Shown here piece by piece: positions 1 through 11,667 of a DNA stretch of 64,000 nucleotides. The stretch comes from Stemphylium vesicarium (taxonomy: Eukaryota; Ascomycota; Dothideomycetes; Pleosporales; Pleosporaceae). How positions within the stretch are numbered: the stretch's first letter is position 1; each line of letters opens with the position of its first letter. The DNA lies in contig QXCR01000005.1 of the NCBI GenBank assembly GCA_004380135.1, forward strand, positions 124,001 through 188,000, in the 5' to 3' direction. A model generated the notes under the pieces. That model did no database searches. It was not told the DNA's origin and was given only the letters and a program-made list of their open reading frames with translations. The position numbers and the translations under genes are program-made.

Positions 1-675
1 TCGATATCACAGCGCATTTGCGGGATTCTGGCATACCATCGCTCCCTTGCTATTGGGGGTGGAAAAGGTTGACTTCGCCTCGGCGTACCGGACATCATGA
101 TTGATGTATATACAGCTCACAATTCAGTTCCGGGAGTGGGGGATGCAACAATAAACTTCAAATATCCTCTTCATGTGCACATTGTTTCTGGTGCGAAAAC
201 GCCGGTGTTTTTTTCTTTTCTTTCTACATAGCACGAGGGCCAGGGAAACAGCATTTCAGCGTGAGACAGGTTTCTCGACCAGGTATGGATGCTAATGGGA
301 AAGTCGACTCTGACGCAACACATGCTGGACCCTGACTGCGGAAACGGTGGCTGATGGCTTGGCATACGCGTAGCTTTCTTCGGCCGCCCTCAGGTAACCT
401 TAGAACAAGGGACAGGTAGCTTCAGATAACACCACATTGCTATCACTCCGCTACTCCCTTGCGTAGCCATCGCCCGGCTATTATGGAAAGCCCACGTGTT
501 TAACAAGAGCCTCATATTTCTATTTCGTCCGCTATTGACTGTTTGCGACATTGTCGCGGCAACGCTACGTTTCGGCATCCTGCTCAGCTTTCCAGGCTGA
601 CGCCGGTGGTCCACCTCACAACATACAACAGCGATCGTCGCACGCCTCTTTCAGGTAGGCAATTTACTCTACCAA
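1..675. other. Intergenic / upstream region of the TM9 gene
   Basis: I see no convincing gene. Only short open frames without family resemblance occur. The right part must hold the promoter and 5' leader of the TM9 gene starting at 676; a TATA-like stretch lies near 103-110, too far away to assign. Confidence 0.5.
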
Positions 676-2717
676 ATGCCACGGTTCGATATTACTACGG
701 CTGGTGCCGTCCTGGCATCATTGCTAGCCATCGCACCCTCGCCCGCATCAGCCTTCTACTTTCCAGGCACCGCGCCGACATCCTACAAGACGGGAGACGC
801 CGTACCATTATACGTCAATCGCCTCACACCCGCCGACTCGCAGAACGACCCGAAGCTAAGATCCGTCTTCTCGTTCGACTACTACCATCCGCCTTTCCAC
901 TTTTGTCGCGAAAAAGATGGCCCCAAAGAAATTCGAGAGAGTTTGGGGAGCATACTGTTCGGCGACCGCATACAGACCAGTCCTTTCGAGTTGAAAATGG
1001 GCATAAACGAGACCTGCAAGCTTCTTTGTGAGGCTCCCTATCCTGGCAAGGATGCGGCGTTTGTGAACGACAGGATACACCAGGGCTATGATCTCAACTG
1101 GTTGATAGACGGATTACCAGCGGCGCAATCGCTTCGAGAGCCGGGCTCGGATCAGACCTTCTACCAGCCTGGCTTTGCATTGGGCTTGGTGGACGAAGAA
1201 CAACCTACGCTTAACAACCACTACGATATTGTCATCGATTACCACGAGCCCTCGCCGGGTACCTTCCGCGTAGTTGGCGTACTGGTGGACCCATACTCGA
1301 TAGCCGAGTCGAAGAGACAAGGTGATGATCAGGCGACTTGCAACGGGCAGACGCCAGTTGTTTTGAAGGACAACGACGAAGATACCAACCTGGTCGTTTT
1401 TACCTATGGCGTATACTGGAGGCGCAGCCCGACTCCTTTTGCGACTCGATGGGACAAATACCTCCACGTCTACGACCCCAAGATTCATTGGTTCTCCCTC
1501 ATCAACTCGGCCGTGATCGTGGTATTCCTCGTGGGCATGGTCAGCACTATCCTTATTCGTACCCTGAAGAAGGACATTGCGCGATACAACCGTTTGGACC
1601 AATTTGCGCTCGAGGACTTTGGCGAAACTGGTGATGCAGATGACACTGCCGACGACTCGGGCTGGAAACTGGTACACGGCGATGTATTCCGGCCACCACA
1701 GAACCCGCTACTTCTGTCTGTCCTACTCGGCAATGGAGCCCAGCTTTTCGCCATGACAGCGCTGACTATAGGTGAGTGGACATCGTATATCTGCATCCAG
1801 GTTCTGTTCTGACCTTCATTATAGTATTCGCGCTTCTCGGCTTCCTCTCTCCTAGCAACCGCGGCGCTCTCGGAACCGTTATCATCATCTTTTATACCCT
1901 GTTCGGTTTCTTTGGTGGATATACCGCTGCACGCACATACAAATTCTTTCATGGAGAGTCTTGGAAGCTGTGCTTCTTCTACACCCCAGTTGCTTTGCCG
2001 GCAATCGTTTTTGGTGTCTTCTTCCTCATGAACTTGTTTGTTTGGGGCCGTGGCGCATCTGGAGCTGTGCCCTTCACTACCATGCTGGTCGTCGTAATCA
2101 TCTGGTTCGTCATATCAGTTCCACTCAGTGTTGCTGGCTCTTGGATCGGCTTCAAGCAGGCTGCTATCGAACCTCCTGTCCGTACCAACCAGATTCCGCG
2201 TCAAATCCCACCCACTGGAGGCTACCTACGCCCGCTTCCCTCCATGGCCTTGGCTGGTGTACTTCCCTTTGGAGCTATCTTTGTTGAACTTTACTTCATC
2301 ATGAACTCCATTTGGTTCTCAAAGGTTTACTACATGTTCGGCTTCCTGTTCATCTGCTTTGGGCTTATGATCATCACCTCTGCCGCAGTTACAGTCTTGA
2401 TGATCTACTTCCTGCTCTGCGCCGAAAACTACCATTGGCAATGGAGGTCTTTCTTCACTGCTGGTGCTAGTGCCGCCTACGTCTTTGCTAGTTGCTTGTT
2501 GTACTGGATCAAGGACGTGAGCTGGACAAGCTGGACGAGTGGAGTGGTGTATCTGGGATACTCGGCCCTGCTGAGTTCGCTGGTATTCATCCTTACCGGT
2601 AAGTCTTTGAATCACCATCACAAAAAAGCTAGTGCTAATAGTGACTCAGGTACGATCGGCTTCTTCGCAAGCTGGCTCTTCACGCTGAAGATCTACCGAT
2701 CGATCAAGGTAGACTAA
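676..2717 (+). CDS. Transmembrane 9 superfamily protein (EMP70/nonaspanin)
   Basis: Exons 676-1771, 1825-2598 and 2650-2717 give 645 aa, the usual TM9SF length. Residues 1 to about 27 form a signal peptide ending near ASA. A large lumenal domain follows (including the conserved FDYY-HPPFHFC and GxxNETC-type segments), then a first membrane helix around residue 275 and a C-terminal block of eight more helices. Both introns are GT-AG (53 and 51 nt) and restore frame; intron 1 joins ALTI to VFALLGF. The protein ends KVD, which fits the K-x-D/E tail that binds COPI and keeps TM9 proteins in the Golgi (family knowledge). Likely role: endosome/Golgi membrane protein acting in sorting or export of other membrane proteins. 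Its 3' end faces the next gene's 3' end across about 1.1 kb. Confidence 0.93.
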
Positions 2718-3805
2718 GTACTTTAGCGTAGTCGCGGAAGTTCTTGTACTTTGCTTTGAATAACGCAAAATTGTATGATATAGATACATAGACTTACATC
2801 GTGTTCTTTGTGCTTCCTTGTGCACGAGTTTCGACACGACGCAGCTTCCTCCGTGCGCGATGCCTACGCTCGTACAAATGCATCCCTGAACATCTACCAT
2901 TTATGTCACGTTGACCCTCATAAACGGATGGTCGACCTTTTGGAGTTCGGCTGAGACCGATTCAACCTGTATCCGAATCAAAGATGAACACCGTGTCGTG
3001 ATAAATCGAAAAAGCAAGACATCAGACTCTGTCTCTGCTGCCAATTTCTTGGAATAGCGTTTTTTCTTTGTCTTCCTTGATTCATAACTTCACAATTAAA
3101 TACTGCTATGTATGATGTCGCAATGCTCTGTCCGAAAAACCATTGCATAACGCCACTAAACATCATCTAAACATGTGTTGGAGCAGACTGATCAGTTGCA
3201 GCGCTTGCAGCCAGGGTATCCGATTAACACATCATTGTCCGGATGAACATAAAGGCAACACAAGTTAATCAGACAAAGTGGTTGGCGAACTGCGAGTGTG
3301 GGAACTACACGGGAGGATCACGCCATTCAAGCTGTCTCGCCGGTAGTGCCCGTTTGGGAAGTTTCATCTTTCTGTCGGCCTACTAGCGTGGCGTCGGTTC
3401 CGCCGCCCCGTCGGCAGAGCGCACCTGCTTTCTTCGGCGGGAAGGCAGTGGTCTATAACGGGTTGCCTCGCATGCCGTTGAGTCACGAGATTGATACTGA
3501 ATGCGATCAAAGGAAGGAGAAGAGAGAAAGACGTGTTGCTGGATCCTTTGGGGATAGTGGGGAAGAGCTGAGGCGGATGGTGAGGCAGGTTGAGGAAAGG
3601 GAAAGGGCAAGGGGTGAGAGTATTTAAAACGGCAGTGTTGTGAATGAGAGGCTTGTTTATCGTGTAGGAAATGTTATTGATGGATGAAAATGCATAGATA
3701 TTATGGCGTAAGACTAGCAAGTGGGTATCAACTAAAATGCACGATTGCCTTGTGAAAAAGTTTACCAGGTTGGGACGAATGCCCATTGCATCATTCATTG
3801 TGCCC
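2718..3805. other. Interval between convergent genes
   Basis: This holds the 3' ends of the TM9 gene and the seven-pass membrane protein. One plus-strand frame at 3298-3627 has coding-like composition and is listed separately at low confidence. Nothing else is recognised. Confidence 0.4.
3298..3627 (+). CDS. Possible small protein or 3' exon, unrecognised
   Basis: The frame is open from just after 3252 to a stop at 3625-3627. Its first in-frame ATG is only at 3472, so the span is either a 51-residue protein or the last exon of a gene whose start I could not find. The C-terminal part is rich in charged residues (KEKRERR, then GEELRRMVRQVEERERAR) and would form an amphipathic helix, which is unusual for chance frames. 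An acceptor-like AG at about 3271-3272 could start an exon. It is not a family I know. It may be noise within a 3' UTR. Confidence 0.25.
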   Translation: MGTTREDHAIQAVSPVVPVWEVSSFCRPTSVASVPPPRRQSAPAFFGGKAVVYNGLPRMPLSHEIDTECDQRKEKRERRVAGSFGDSGEELRRMVRQVEERERARGESI

Positions 3806-4910
3806 TTATTTGGCGTGCACAAGCGCTGGTGGCTGTTGATAGTAATCTGACTGCCCACTGCCGTAGCCATACGCTGTTTGCTGTTGCATGACAGGCGCGT
3901 AAACTTGTTGGGTGAAGGTCCCGTTGGCATTCCAGCAAGCGTGCTTAGCAATACCCAGCAGGACGAGGAAGCTAAGAGCTTGGAAGAAGGTCAGGACGAA
4001 TGAAAGTGCGTAAGACGTCGTGTAATCGTAATCGTATGCCGAAATGCTCAGAGCACAGCCGGCCACCGTAAAGACAGACCAGGCAACCATAGAAAAGTAT
4101 AGGACAGCTACCCAGCCGATGAGGTCCTAATACAACATCAGTTAGTGAGTTGAAGGGGAATAGAAAGGATTTGGTACTTACACCACCAGGTAAACGCCTT
4201 GTTCGCAGTGCGGAGATGGTCATACCTGCCAGAACAGCGGATATGAGTACCATGACCAAGTACACAACCATGATTGCGAGGCGAAGATGATATGTTACTA
4301 TGGCAATGCTTGCCAGGTTGTCATAGTAGTAGTCATTATTCATGCCTACTGAGACGTAACTGGACAAGGCGAGTTCGGCGATAAAGAGGGCTGCCATTAT
4401 CCCCAGTAGAGCCAGAGGAACAGTTTTGTATATCATGCCTACAGCGCCGAGTTGCTTGCGTAGCATGTTGTTCAGTTTGTAGACCACGACAAAAAGTAAT
4501 CCCCAGATGCTTAGGTAGTAAAGAATACTCGAAGTGATGTTCAAGCCGGTGTAGGTTTCCATGGTTACGTCGCTGCACTGGGCCACGATGGAATTCACAA
4601 GACTCAAGATGAGTGAACTTGAGATTGTCAGCAAGTGGAACAAAGAGAAGGGTCCTCGGAATCGCAGAATGTGTAAAGTCATTACTTACAAGATCGTGGA
4701 AAACAACGCGGCCATGAAGACCAGTCCGATCAACTTCCTCCCTTCATTGCCCCTCTTGCGCACGCAGCACAAAGCGACAGAAATCCCGATGAAGATGATG
4801 ATAAATACGATGGAGTAGCCAAGGCTCACCTGATCCCAGTAGCTGGTGAACAGGCCAGCGCAGAGAGAGTATCCCCCGCTACCATAATAACTGCTGTCTC
4901 TTGGTGCCAT
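3806..4910 (-). CDS. Orphan seven-pass membrane protein
   Basis: Exons (minus strand) 4910-4690, 4602-4182 and 4126-3806 give 320 aa. Introns are GT-AG; the first acceptor could instead be 15 nt upstream in the same phase, adding five residues. I count seven hydrophobic segments: starting near residue 27 (YSIVFIIIFIG), then around 58, 100, 130, 165, 215 and 245. The N-terminus (MAPRDSSYYGSGGYSLC) is short and polar. The C-terminal tail is rich in Gln, Tyr and Gly. Topology resembles small fungal seven-helix or DUF-type integral membrane proteins, but no G-protein-coupled receptor or rhodopsin signature is evident, and there is no retinal-type lysine motif I can point to. Function unknown. Confidence 0.8.
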
Positions 4911-5974
4911 GATGTATGCGATGTGTTACTTTGGAAACTGCCGTGATGATCGTGCTGGATAAAAGCCGACAGAGGATTTGCTTTGTGGGAAGACAAGGGG
5001 ACTGCAGAGGAAGAGAAATGTCGCACGACTCTCGCCGCAGAATAACAGCGCAAAGCGACCTTTTGAGCGCTCTTTCGTGAACAGCTGAGCGCCAGGTTCA
5101 TGCTCCGCCCGGCTGCATGCTGCAGCCTTTTCGTTTCCTCATTTACCTGGTCCAATCAGTGGCAGCCAGAATGGCGTCTAGTCCTGAAATTGGCGTTATT
5201 TGGACGCCTTAAATGGTCCACCTAAGGTACAAGCGAGATCGCGCAGCAGCGAAGGGGCTCAGAGAACGCCTTACAGACGGCACGTCACAAACACGACACG
5301 CGCAGCTGCAGTAACACTCAGGCATTGTTGCCGAAAAGAGGGCAATGGCGCACTATTTAGGGTGCGCATGATTAAGAGGGATATCCACGGCGTTGATAGT
5401 GAGGGTTGTGGGTGGTCAGGACCCTGTACTCTGGTCTACCCGGAGTAAAATTGGCTGTGACCCATCTAGCAACGGTTCTGGATGTTACGGGCGCTGCGGG
5501 TAACACGGGCGCTTGGGAAATCGTAAGGCTAGACATGCCCCAGTAGATATGCATGAGGAAGATCAGGGCTGAAGGCATAGCCCTAGGATGGAGTGGCTGG
5601 TGATGCACGTGATCCATGCATGTGGCTGCTGCACGAGCGCACGCGCTTCCGCGACGCAGGGCACGGCATGACATCATGTCCACTTTTCGGTGAAGGAAAC
5701 CTCGGTCGAGGATCCCATGAAACGCGCTCCGGTACATTCGGATGGCGAGCGGTCGGCCGTCGTGATATACACTCTCAGATCTCGTCCGCTATAGCCACGG
5801 TCTTACTCATACGCCCAATTCGCACCGAGATTGCTAAGCTTACGTTCCGATGATTCCGTTGGAGGTTATATGTACCCACGCCACGACTCTCTTTTAGCAG
5901 GCGGGAACAACACATCAACAAAACCCAAACACGTAGTGCCACAACCGCAACGTATCTGTCCAAAGTCTTCCACG
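4911..5974. other. Shared upstream region of two divergent genes
   Basis: About 1.06 kb between the divergent seven-pass protein and the sterol acyltransferase. It holds both promoters. No coding frame here has believable composition. An in-frame ATG at 5870 could extend the acyltransferase by 35 codons but has a weak context. Confidence 0.5.
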
Positions 5975-8065
5975 ATGGAAACTGACTCCACGCCTGAGTC
6001 CCTAAGCCAAAAGGCTGATCTGGCATCATTGACCGAAGGCAAATCTGCAATGTCACACGCGCTCCGAGGACTCTCGACGCGACCACCCATCAACCGCGAC
6101 GACTCATGGACCCCCAACTCTTCATCGGCAACATTAGATGTAGATGGCGTGTCTCAATCAAAGACCCGAAATGGAGAGCAGGCGATGGATTCGCGAAGTC
6201 GCAGCACAACGGCCATTCCCTCCGACGACAGCGGCTCGGAAACGCACTCGAACGAAAAGGCTGGCAGCCGTAGGAAGAGCATCCAAGTCGTTTTAGAGAA
6301 GTCTGGAAAGAAGGGCGAATATACGTTCACTACTAAAGATCCGGTGTTCCAAGAGGTGTTCCAGTCAGCGCTACGGCGAGAGGCCGAAAAGCTCCATGGT
6401 GCCGCCAAGAGCAAGCCCAGAGATCTTGTTTTCACTCAGCAATTCACTACCTTCGACCGTCAGAATTCAACGGCTGCGCAATCACCGTTCCATGGCTTCT
6501 TTACACTTTTCTGGCTTGCGATGGCTTTGCTGTTGGCACGGATAGCGGCAGGGAACTACCGGACGAAAGGCTCTGTGTTTGGAGATGCAGAGATATTGCA
6601 CCTGATGATCGACAAAGACCTGTTTGTCATGTTAACTACGGATGTTGCCATGAGCGTGGCTACTAGCTTTGGTTTTTTCTTACAAAAAGCTATCGCCAAG
6701 GATTATTTGACGTGGAATGGTTCGGGCTGGCTGATACAGTCGCTGTGGCAAGCCTTCTTCACCTGCACCATCATCTGGGTTACCTTCTGGCGCGACTGGC
6801 CTTGGACGCATACTGTGTTCATTGTCCTACACGTCTTTGTGTTGCTGATGAAACAGCACGCGTATGCTTTCTACAACGGTTACTGTACATCACCTCCTCT
6901 ACACCGCAGGAGCTCGAGCTAATCATGAACAGTGTCACGAGTGTATAGACGACGGAACCTTCTCAAAGCCAAGCTACATCAACTAGATGCGATCAAAGCC
7001 CAAGAGGGTCCCACTGAGACGTCTCATCTCACAGAGATGCTAGGTGCCTCTGGTATCGACAGACCCGACGAAGGCGGGGTAACCCGCCGAGGGAGCATAG
7101 GGCCTAAATACTCTACGAACCTTTCCAAAGAAGAGTCTGAAATCGCATCCATTGGTCAAGCTATCGAGGTTGGAAGTGCACTTGATTCAGAACAGATTGA
7201 GGCATTCCGCCGGGTCCTGAACACGGAGATTACGATCCTGGACGAAGAGCTACGCGGAAAGTGTACTACTTCAGACAATCTCTATCCTAACAATTTGACC
7301 ATGTACAACTTTGCAGAATGGGCTTGTCTCCCTACGCTCGTCTACGATTTAGAATATCCCCGACAGGAGCGCATCAACTGGTGGTACGTTGCTGAGAAGT
7401 CAGCAGCCACATTAGGAGTGATCTGGATCATGATCATCATCTCGCAAGCCTACATCTATCCTGTTGTTGTGGAAACAGTGCGTCAAAAAGAAGCCGGCAC
7501 GTCGCTAGATGAGCGGTGGAAGGAGTTTCCATGGGTTGGTAAGTAATACTTCGCTCTTACCCAAGGCATCCTGCTGACGTTTTCTTCACTAGTCTCCGAT
7601 ATGTTGTTTCCCATGCTATTAGAACAGCTTCTCAGCTGGTACGTGATCTGGGAATGCCTGCTCAATGTGCTCGCGGAGGTCACAAGGTTTGCCGACCGAG
7701 GTTTCTACGGCGCGTGGTGGAACTCCGTGTCCTTCGACCAGTACGCTCGCGACTGGAATAGGCCTGTCCACAACTTCTTGCTCCGCCATGTCTACCATTC
7801 ATCGATATCCTTCTTCCATCTATCGAAGATGCAGGCGACGTTCTTTACCTTTTTGCTCAGTGCGATTGTACATGAGGTCCTCATGTTTTGTCTTTTCAGG
7901 AAGATCAGAGGATACTTGTTTTTGTTCCAGCTTACTCAATTACCGCTGGCCGCTTTTAGCAAGACGAAGTTTATGAGGGGAAGAGATACCTTGGGAAATG
8001 TGGTCTTTTGGTTTGGCCTGTTCATTGGGCCCAGTATTATTACGAGCTTGTACCTTATTGTGTAG
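5975..8065 (+). CDS. Sterol O-acyltransferase (ACAT/ARE type, MBOAT family)
   Basis: Exons 5975-6884, 6933-7538 and 7593-8065 give 662 aa. Intron 1 joins NGY to LSRVYRRR and intron 2 joins FPWV to VSDMLFPM, both matching ARE/SOAT continuity. The N-terminal 170 residues are polar and probably cytosolic; the rest is multi-pass. The catalytic region shows the family motif FYxDWWN as FYGAWWN, followed by DWNRPVHNFLLRHVY, and the active-site histidine in SAIVHEV. The enzyme esterifies sterols with acyl-CoA at the ER, feeding lipid droplets. The ATG at 5975 has A at -3 and G at +4, better than the in-frame ATG at 5870. Its 3' end lies 98 bp from the convergent dehydrogenase gene. Confidence 0.93.
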
Positions 8066-8163
8066 ACTATGACTGAACCTATGAAGATTAGAAGGAGTAT
8101 AGCATTGGAGTCAAACATTTATTGGTTGTATCAGAACGTAGATGGGAAATGACATCTACTCAA

Positions 8164-9159
8164 TTAGTCCTCAGTATGTTGAGTGCTCTTTCCCTTCTCT
8201 TCTTTCAAAATGTCCAACACCCTTCTCGTTATTCTGTCTCGCTCACCAACATCAACACTGCCATATGTGTCTTGTGCCTGCTTAAAAATTTCCTTCTCCC
8301 ATCCGTCACCAACATTAGGCTTTCCCGCGTCGCTCCAGCAATCCTGCACCGTCCCACCGATGTTCTTGAAAAACCCCTGTAATCCCGCTGGCCCGCCACC
8401 GGCATGATAGCTCTTGAATGGCCCTGCAACAGCCCATCGCGGCCCCATGCTGCTTTCGACTATACTATCCAATTCGCCGACCGAAACCACACCTTCCTTG
8501 ACAAGATGAACGGCTTCTCGCAGTAGCGCAAACGCCAGACGGTTCGCAACGAAGCCCGTCGTTTCTTTCTTAATGTGTACCGGCACTCTTCCACGATTAA
8601 CCCAAAACTCTTGGGTTCTCTTGATGACTTCTTCCGAGGTATCCGGCGATGGGACAAGCTCCAGCAGCGGCATGATATGCGGCGGATTGTAGGGATGCAC
8701 AACCAACAACTTCGACTTATCTTTCAAGTCCATTGCTTGCTGTGATGCTGGAATACCGGATGTGCTGCTCCAAAACAGAGAATGCTCTGGTGCGTGCTTC
8801 TCGACTTCAGCCCATAGCTGCTTCTTGAAGTCTAGGTTCTCTGGCCCGGACTCTTGGATGATATGGGCTTCTTCGACGGCCTGCTCTAGAGATGTCGCAA
8901 TGCGGATGTTTGATAATGCGGCATGGGCGGGCTCTTCATCGAAGAACTTGGGTAGGTTCTCTTCAATGAATTTGTCGAGATTGGCTCGCGTGTCGTAGAT
9001 GGTAAGTTGGCTGGGGCTGAGGAGATGTGATAGGTGATAGGCGGCAAAAGATAGACCAATTGTCCCGGTGCCGATCAAGACTATACGAATGTCTTTGTTT
9101 GATTGTACCTTCAAGATGGAGTCGTGTTCGGATGCGCCTGAGTCAGACATGTTGGTCAT
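8164..9159 (-). CDS. 3-hydroxyacyl-CoA dehydrogenase-like NAD-dependent oxidoreductase
   Basis: A single exon of 331 aa; the alternative ATG at 9150 gives 328 aa. An N-terminal Rossmann fold with GTGTIG (about residue 30) binds NAD. The substrate domain shows the catalytic HPYNPP motif and the following LLELVP segment. This combination is shared by short 3-hydroxyacyl-CoA dehydrogenases and the L-gulonate 3-dehydrogenase/lambda-crystallin branch, so the substrate is uncertain. There is no PTS1-like tail (it ends HTED) and no evident mitochondrial leader, so it is probably cytosolic. It diverges from the acyl-CoA ligase at 9625 across a 465-bp interval, which suggests, but does not prove, common regulation. 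Confidence 0.88.
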   Translation of the reverse strand: MTNMSDSGASEHDSILKVQSNKDIRIVLIGTGTIGLSFAAYHLSHLLSPSQLTIYDTRANLDKFIEENLPKFFDEEPAHAALSNIRIATSLEQAVEEAHIIQESGPENLDFKKQLWAEVEKHAPEHSLFWSSTSGIPASQQAMDLKDKSKLLVVHPYNPPHIMPLLELVPSPDTSEEVIKRTQEFWVNRGRVPVHIKKETTGFVANRLAFALLREAVHLVKEGVVSVGELDSIVESSMGPRWAVAGPFKSYHAGGGPAGLQGFFKNIGGTVQDCWSDAGKPNVGDGWEKEIFKQAQDTYGSVDVGERDRITRRVLDILKEEKGKSTQHTED

Positions 9160-9624
9160 AAGAGCTTGTTTGTTGGGGCGTTCAAAAGTTACAAAATGGA
9201 GGAAATGGCGGGCTTTTATCGGCAAATAATGTATGCAACCCACTTTCGCGCAAGATGTATATCACAAATACAAAATGATCTACCATGCAGCCATGTTGCG
9301 GCTCTCGTATATCCCTGCTCGGATGCTAGCTGACGACGTCAGAAGAAAATGTCGATCGTTGCCGCTTCCAGATGGGTCGGTAGCTTGCCCAACCCCGCCT
9401 TCCACCTTATCCCCGCTCTGCAATTGACTCGAGTACTGTGAATCCGATGGCAATGGGTGCGCCGAGGATGGGTATTCGGTTGTACCTGTTAGGCTTGGGG
9501 GAACCTTTCTGCCTGACGACTCCTTGCTGTCAAAATCCTCTTTTGTCCCGAACACCACTATTTCGCGTACACTGATATCGAGCGTGACCTTATTGCCGGA
9601 CATTAACGCATCAATTGCCTCAAC
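9160..9624. promoter_or_regulatory. Divergent promoter: dehydrogenase / acyl-CoA ligase
   Basis: The 465 bp between two divergent metabolic genes must carry both promoters. A CCGAGG hexamer at 9462-9467 matches the CCTCGG element bound by FarA/FarB-type fatty-acid regulators in other ascomycetes (known); its use here is inference. One hexamer in this length is not statistically strong. An ATG-initiated minus-strand frame at 9280-9603 was considered and not accepted. Confidence 0.4.
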
Positions 9625-11350
9625 ATGGTGATCTTCAAGTCAAGACAACCGCCCATTGATTGTATGTAGCGAGATCGAGTACGTGCGACGCTTGTTAACA
9701 ACTGTAGTACCCACCAACCTGACAGATTGGGACTGGCTCTTCGACTCAGCATACTCGCCAATTAACAAATACCCACCGAACGAGTTCGCCGGCTTCCAAA
9801 ATGCTATCACGAAAGAGCGTGTGAACTGGGCCGACGTAAAGAAATATTCTACGTACATTTCCACGGCATTGGTCAAGAAGTATGGTCTCAGAGAGGGCGA
9901 AACAGTTGCCCTGTTCAGCCAGAATACCGTATGGTACCCCGTAGCAATGTTTGCAGGACTTCGTGTAGGAGCAAAGATCAGCGGTGCAAGCCCGGCCTAC
10001 AATGTTGAGGAAATGACTTTTGCGCTCAAAACGGCGGATGCAAAGTTCTTGATGACTACTCCAGGGAGTATGGAGATTGCATCGGCAAGCGCGAAGGCTG
10101 CGGGACTCCCACAATCGAATGTCTTCTTGCTGGAGGGCGAGTTATCCGGCTACACCACGGTCCAAGACTTGATTCGCATGGGAGAGTCGTATGGCGACCC
10201 AGGACAGACGCAAGCATTCAAGCTTCCCGCTGGTAAGAAGAACAAAGACGTCTGTGGCTTTCTGTCATTCTCCTCGGGCACAACCGGATTGCCAAAAGCC
10301 GTCATGATAAGTCACCAGAATGTCATCGCGCAATGTCTCCAGATACAGCAAATTACACCGGAGACGCAGAAGATCATGGCTGTGCTTCCATTATTCCACA
10401 TCACGGGGTTAGTTCACCAGATGCATCTGCCAGTCCTACTCAATGCTGAAGTCGTCATGCTTCCCCAATTCACGATGGACAAGATGCTAGATGTTATCGT
10501 CGAATACAAGCTCACCGAGCTATTGCTTGTACCTCCAATTCTCATCCGACTAGTGCGCGATCCACTGGTAGACGAGTACGACCTCAGCCATGTCACGCGC
10601 TTCTCATCTGGAGCTGCACCACTCTCCGAAGAGATTATCCAGCAACTGCAGAAGAAGTTCCCTAATACTGGATTCAAACAAGGCTACGGAATGACTGAGT
10701 CATGCTCATGCATTACGGCCCATCCACCCGAGAAGTTCTCGTACAAGTATGCCCACTCTGGCGGCGCGATAGTAGCCTCTACTGAAGTCAAGATCATCAA
10801 GGATGACGGCACGGAAGGAGATGTGGGTGAGGACGGCGAAGTGCTGGCTCGTGGGCCTCAGGTTGTCATGGGTTATCTCAACAACGAGAAAGCTACTCGA
10901 GAAACATTCGACGCGGATGGCTTTCTTCATACTGGCGACCGCGGCTCGATTGACAACGAAAACATGATCCACATCTCCGACAGAATTAAGGAGCTTATAA
11001 AAGTCAAGGGAATCGGCGTCGCGCCTGCTGAGCTTGAAGACTTGCTTCTCGGGCACCCGAAAGTTGAAGACGTCGCCGTGATGAGCGTCAAAGATGATTA
11101 TTCTGGGGAGCTGCCAAAGGCTTACATTGTGTTGAAGCCGGGTACGGAGGAGAGCACGGCTGTGGGCAAGGAGATCATTGCGTATGTAAAAGAGAAGAAG
11201 GTAAGGTACAAGTGGATCAAGGAAGTCCAGTTCATTGGTGAGATACCGAAGAGTCCTTCTGGTAAGATTCTCAGGAGGGTGCTGCGTGACAAGGAGAAGA
11301 GCGGGAAGTTTGGCTTTGTTGTCAAGGATGAAGCGAAGGCGAGGCTGTAA
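9625..11350 (+). CDS. 4-coumarate-CoA ligase-like acyl-CoA synthetase, peroxisomal
   Basis: Exons 9625-9661 and 9708-11350 give 559 aa. The 46-nt intron joins PPID to LPTNLTDWDWLF, the usual N-terminal sequence of fungal 4CL-like ligases. Motifs in order: P-loop box SSGTTGLPK (about residue 200), GYGMTES, LHTGDRG, the hinge KELIKVKG, and the catalytic lysine in PKSPSGKILRR near the C-terminus. These define an ANL-superfamily enzyme that adenylates a carboxylic acid and passes it to CoA. The last residues are ARL, a PTS1-type peroxisomal signal, so aromatic or fatty acids are probably activated for peroxisomal beta-oxidation or for a secondary pathway. The true substrate cannot be read from sequence. 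The gene shares its promoter interval with the dehydrogenase. Confidence 0.93.
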
Positions 11351-11667
11351 ATATTGGATACCACACATAACACCCATACGCATGCAAGCCAATCGTGAGG
11401 TACCTATATTGCAATTACTAGGCAGTAAGCACATATATTATACCGATGAAGGATTGATAAATGAACAAGGTGTGCTCCAAGCCAAGAGTTTGGGTGCGGC
11501 TGGGCTGCGCCCTCCACCATAGAAAATTGTGATCGCCATTTAGGCAACCTCCAAGCCTCAGCCTTCCCTAGTCTCAACACAATATTCATTATACCAGTTC
11601 TTACCATCCTTAAAACTCCCATATTATCATCCTATTCAATTCATTTCAATCTTTTGAAACAGATAAG
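11351..11667. other. Short intergenic interval
   Basis: 317 bp with the 3' end of the ligase gene and the pyrimidine- and AT-rich leader of the following decayed gene. No other feature seen. Confidence 0.4.

Noticed and set aside
5831..5974. N-terminal extension of the sterol acyltransferase
   Set aside because: The frame starts with TTG at 5831; the only earlier ATG (5870) has a weak context, so the strong-context ATG at 5975 was preferred, though 5870 cannot be excluded.
9280..9603. Minus-strand ATG-initiated frame of 107 codons between the dehydrogenase and ligase genes
   Set aside because: It fills the divergent promoter, would leave only 21 bp before the ligase start, and shows no motif or homology I recognise.
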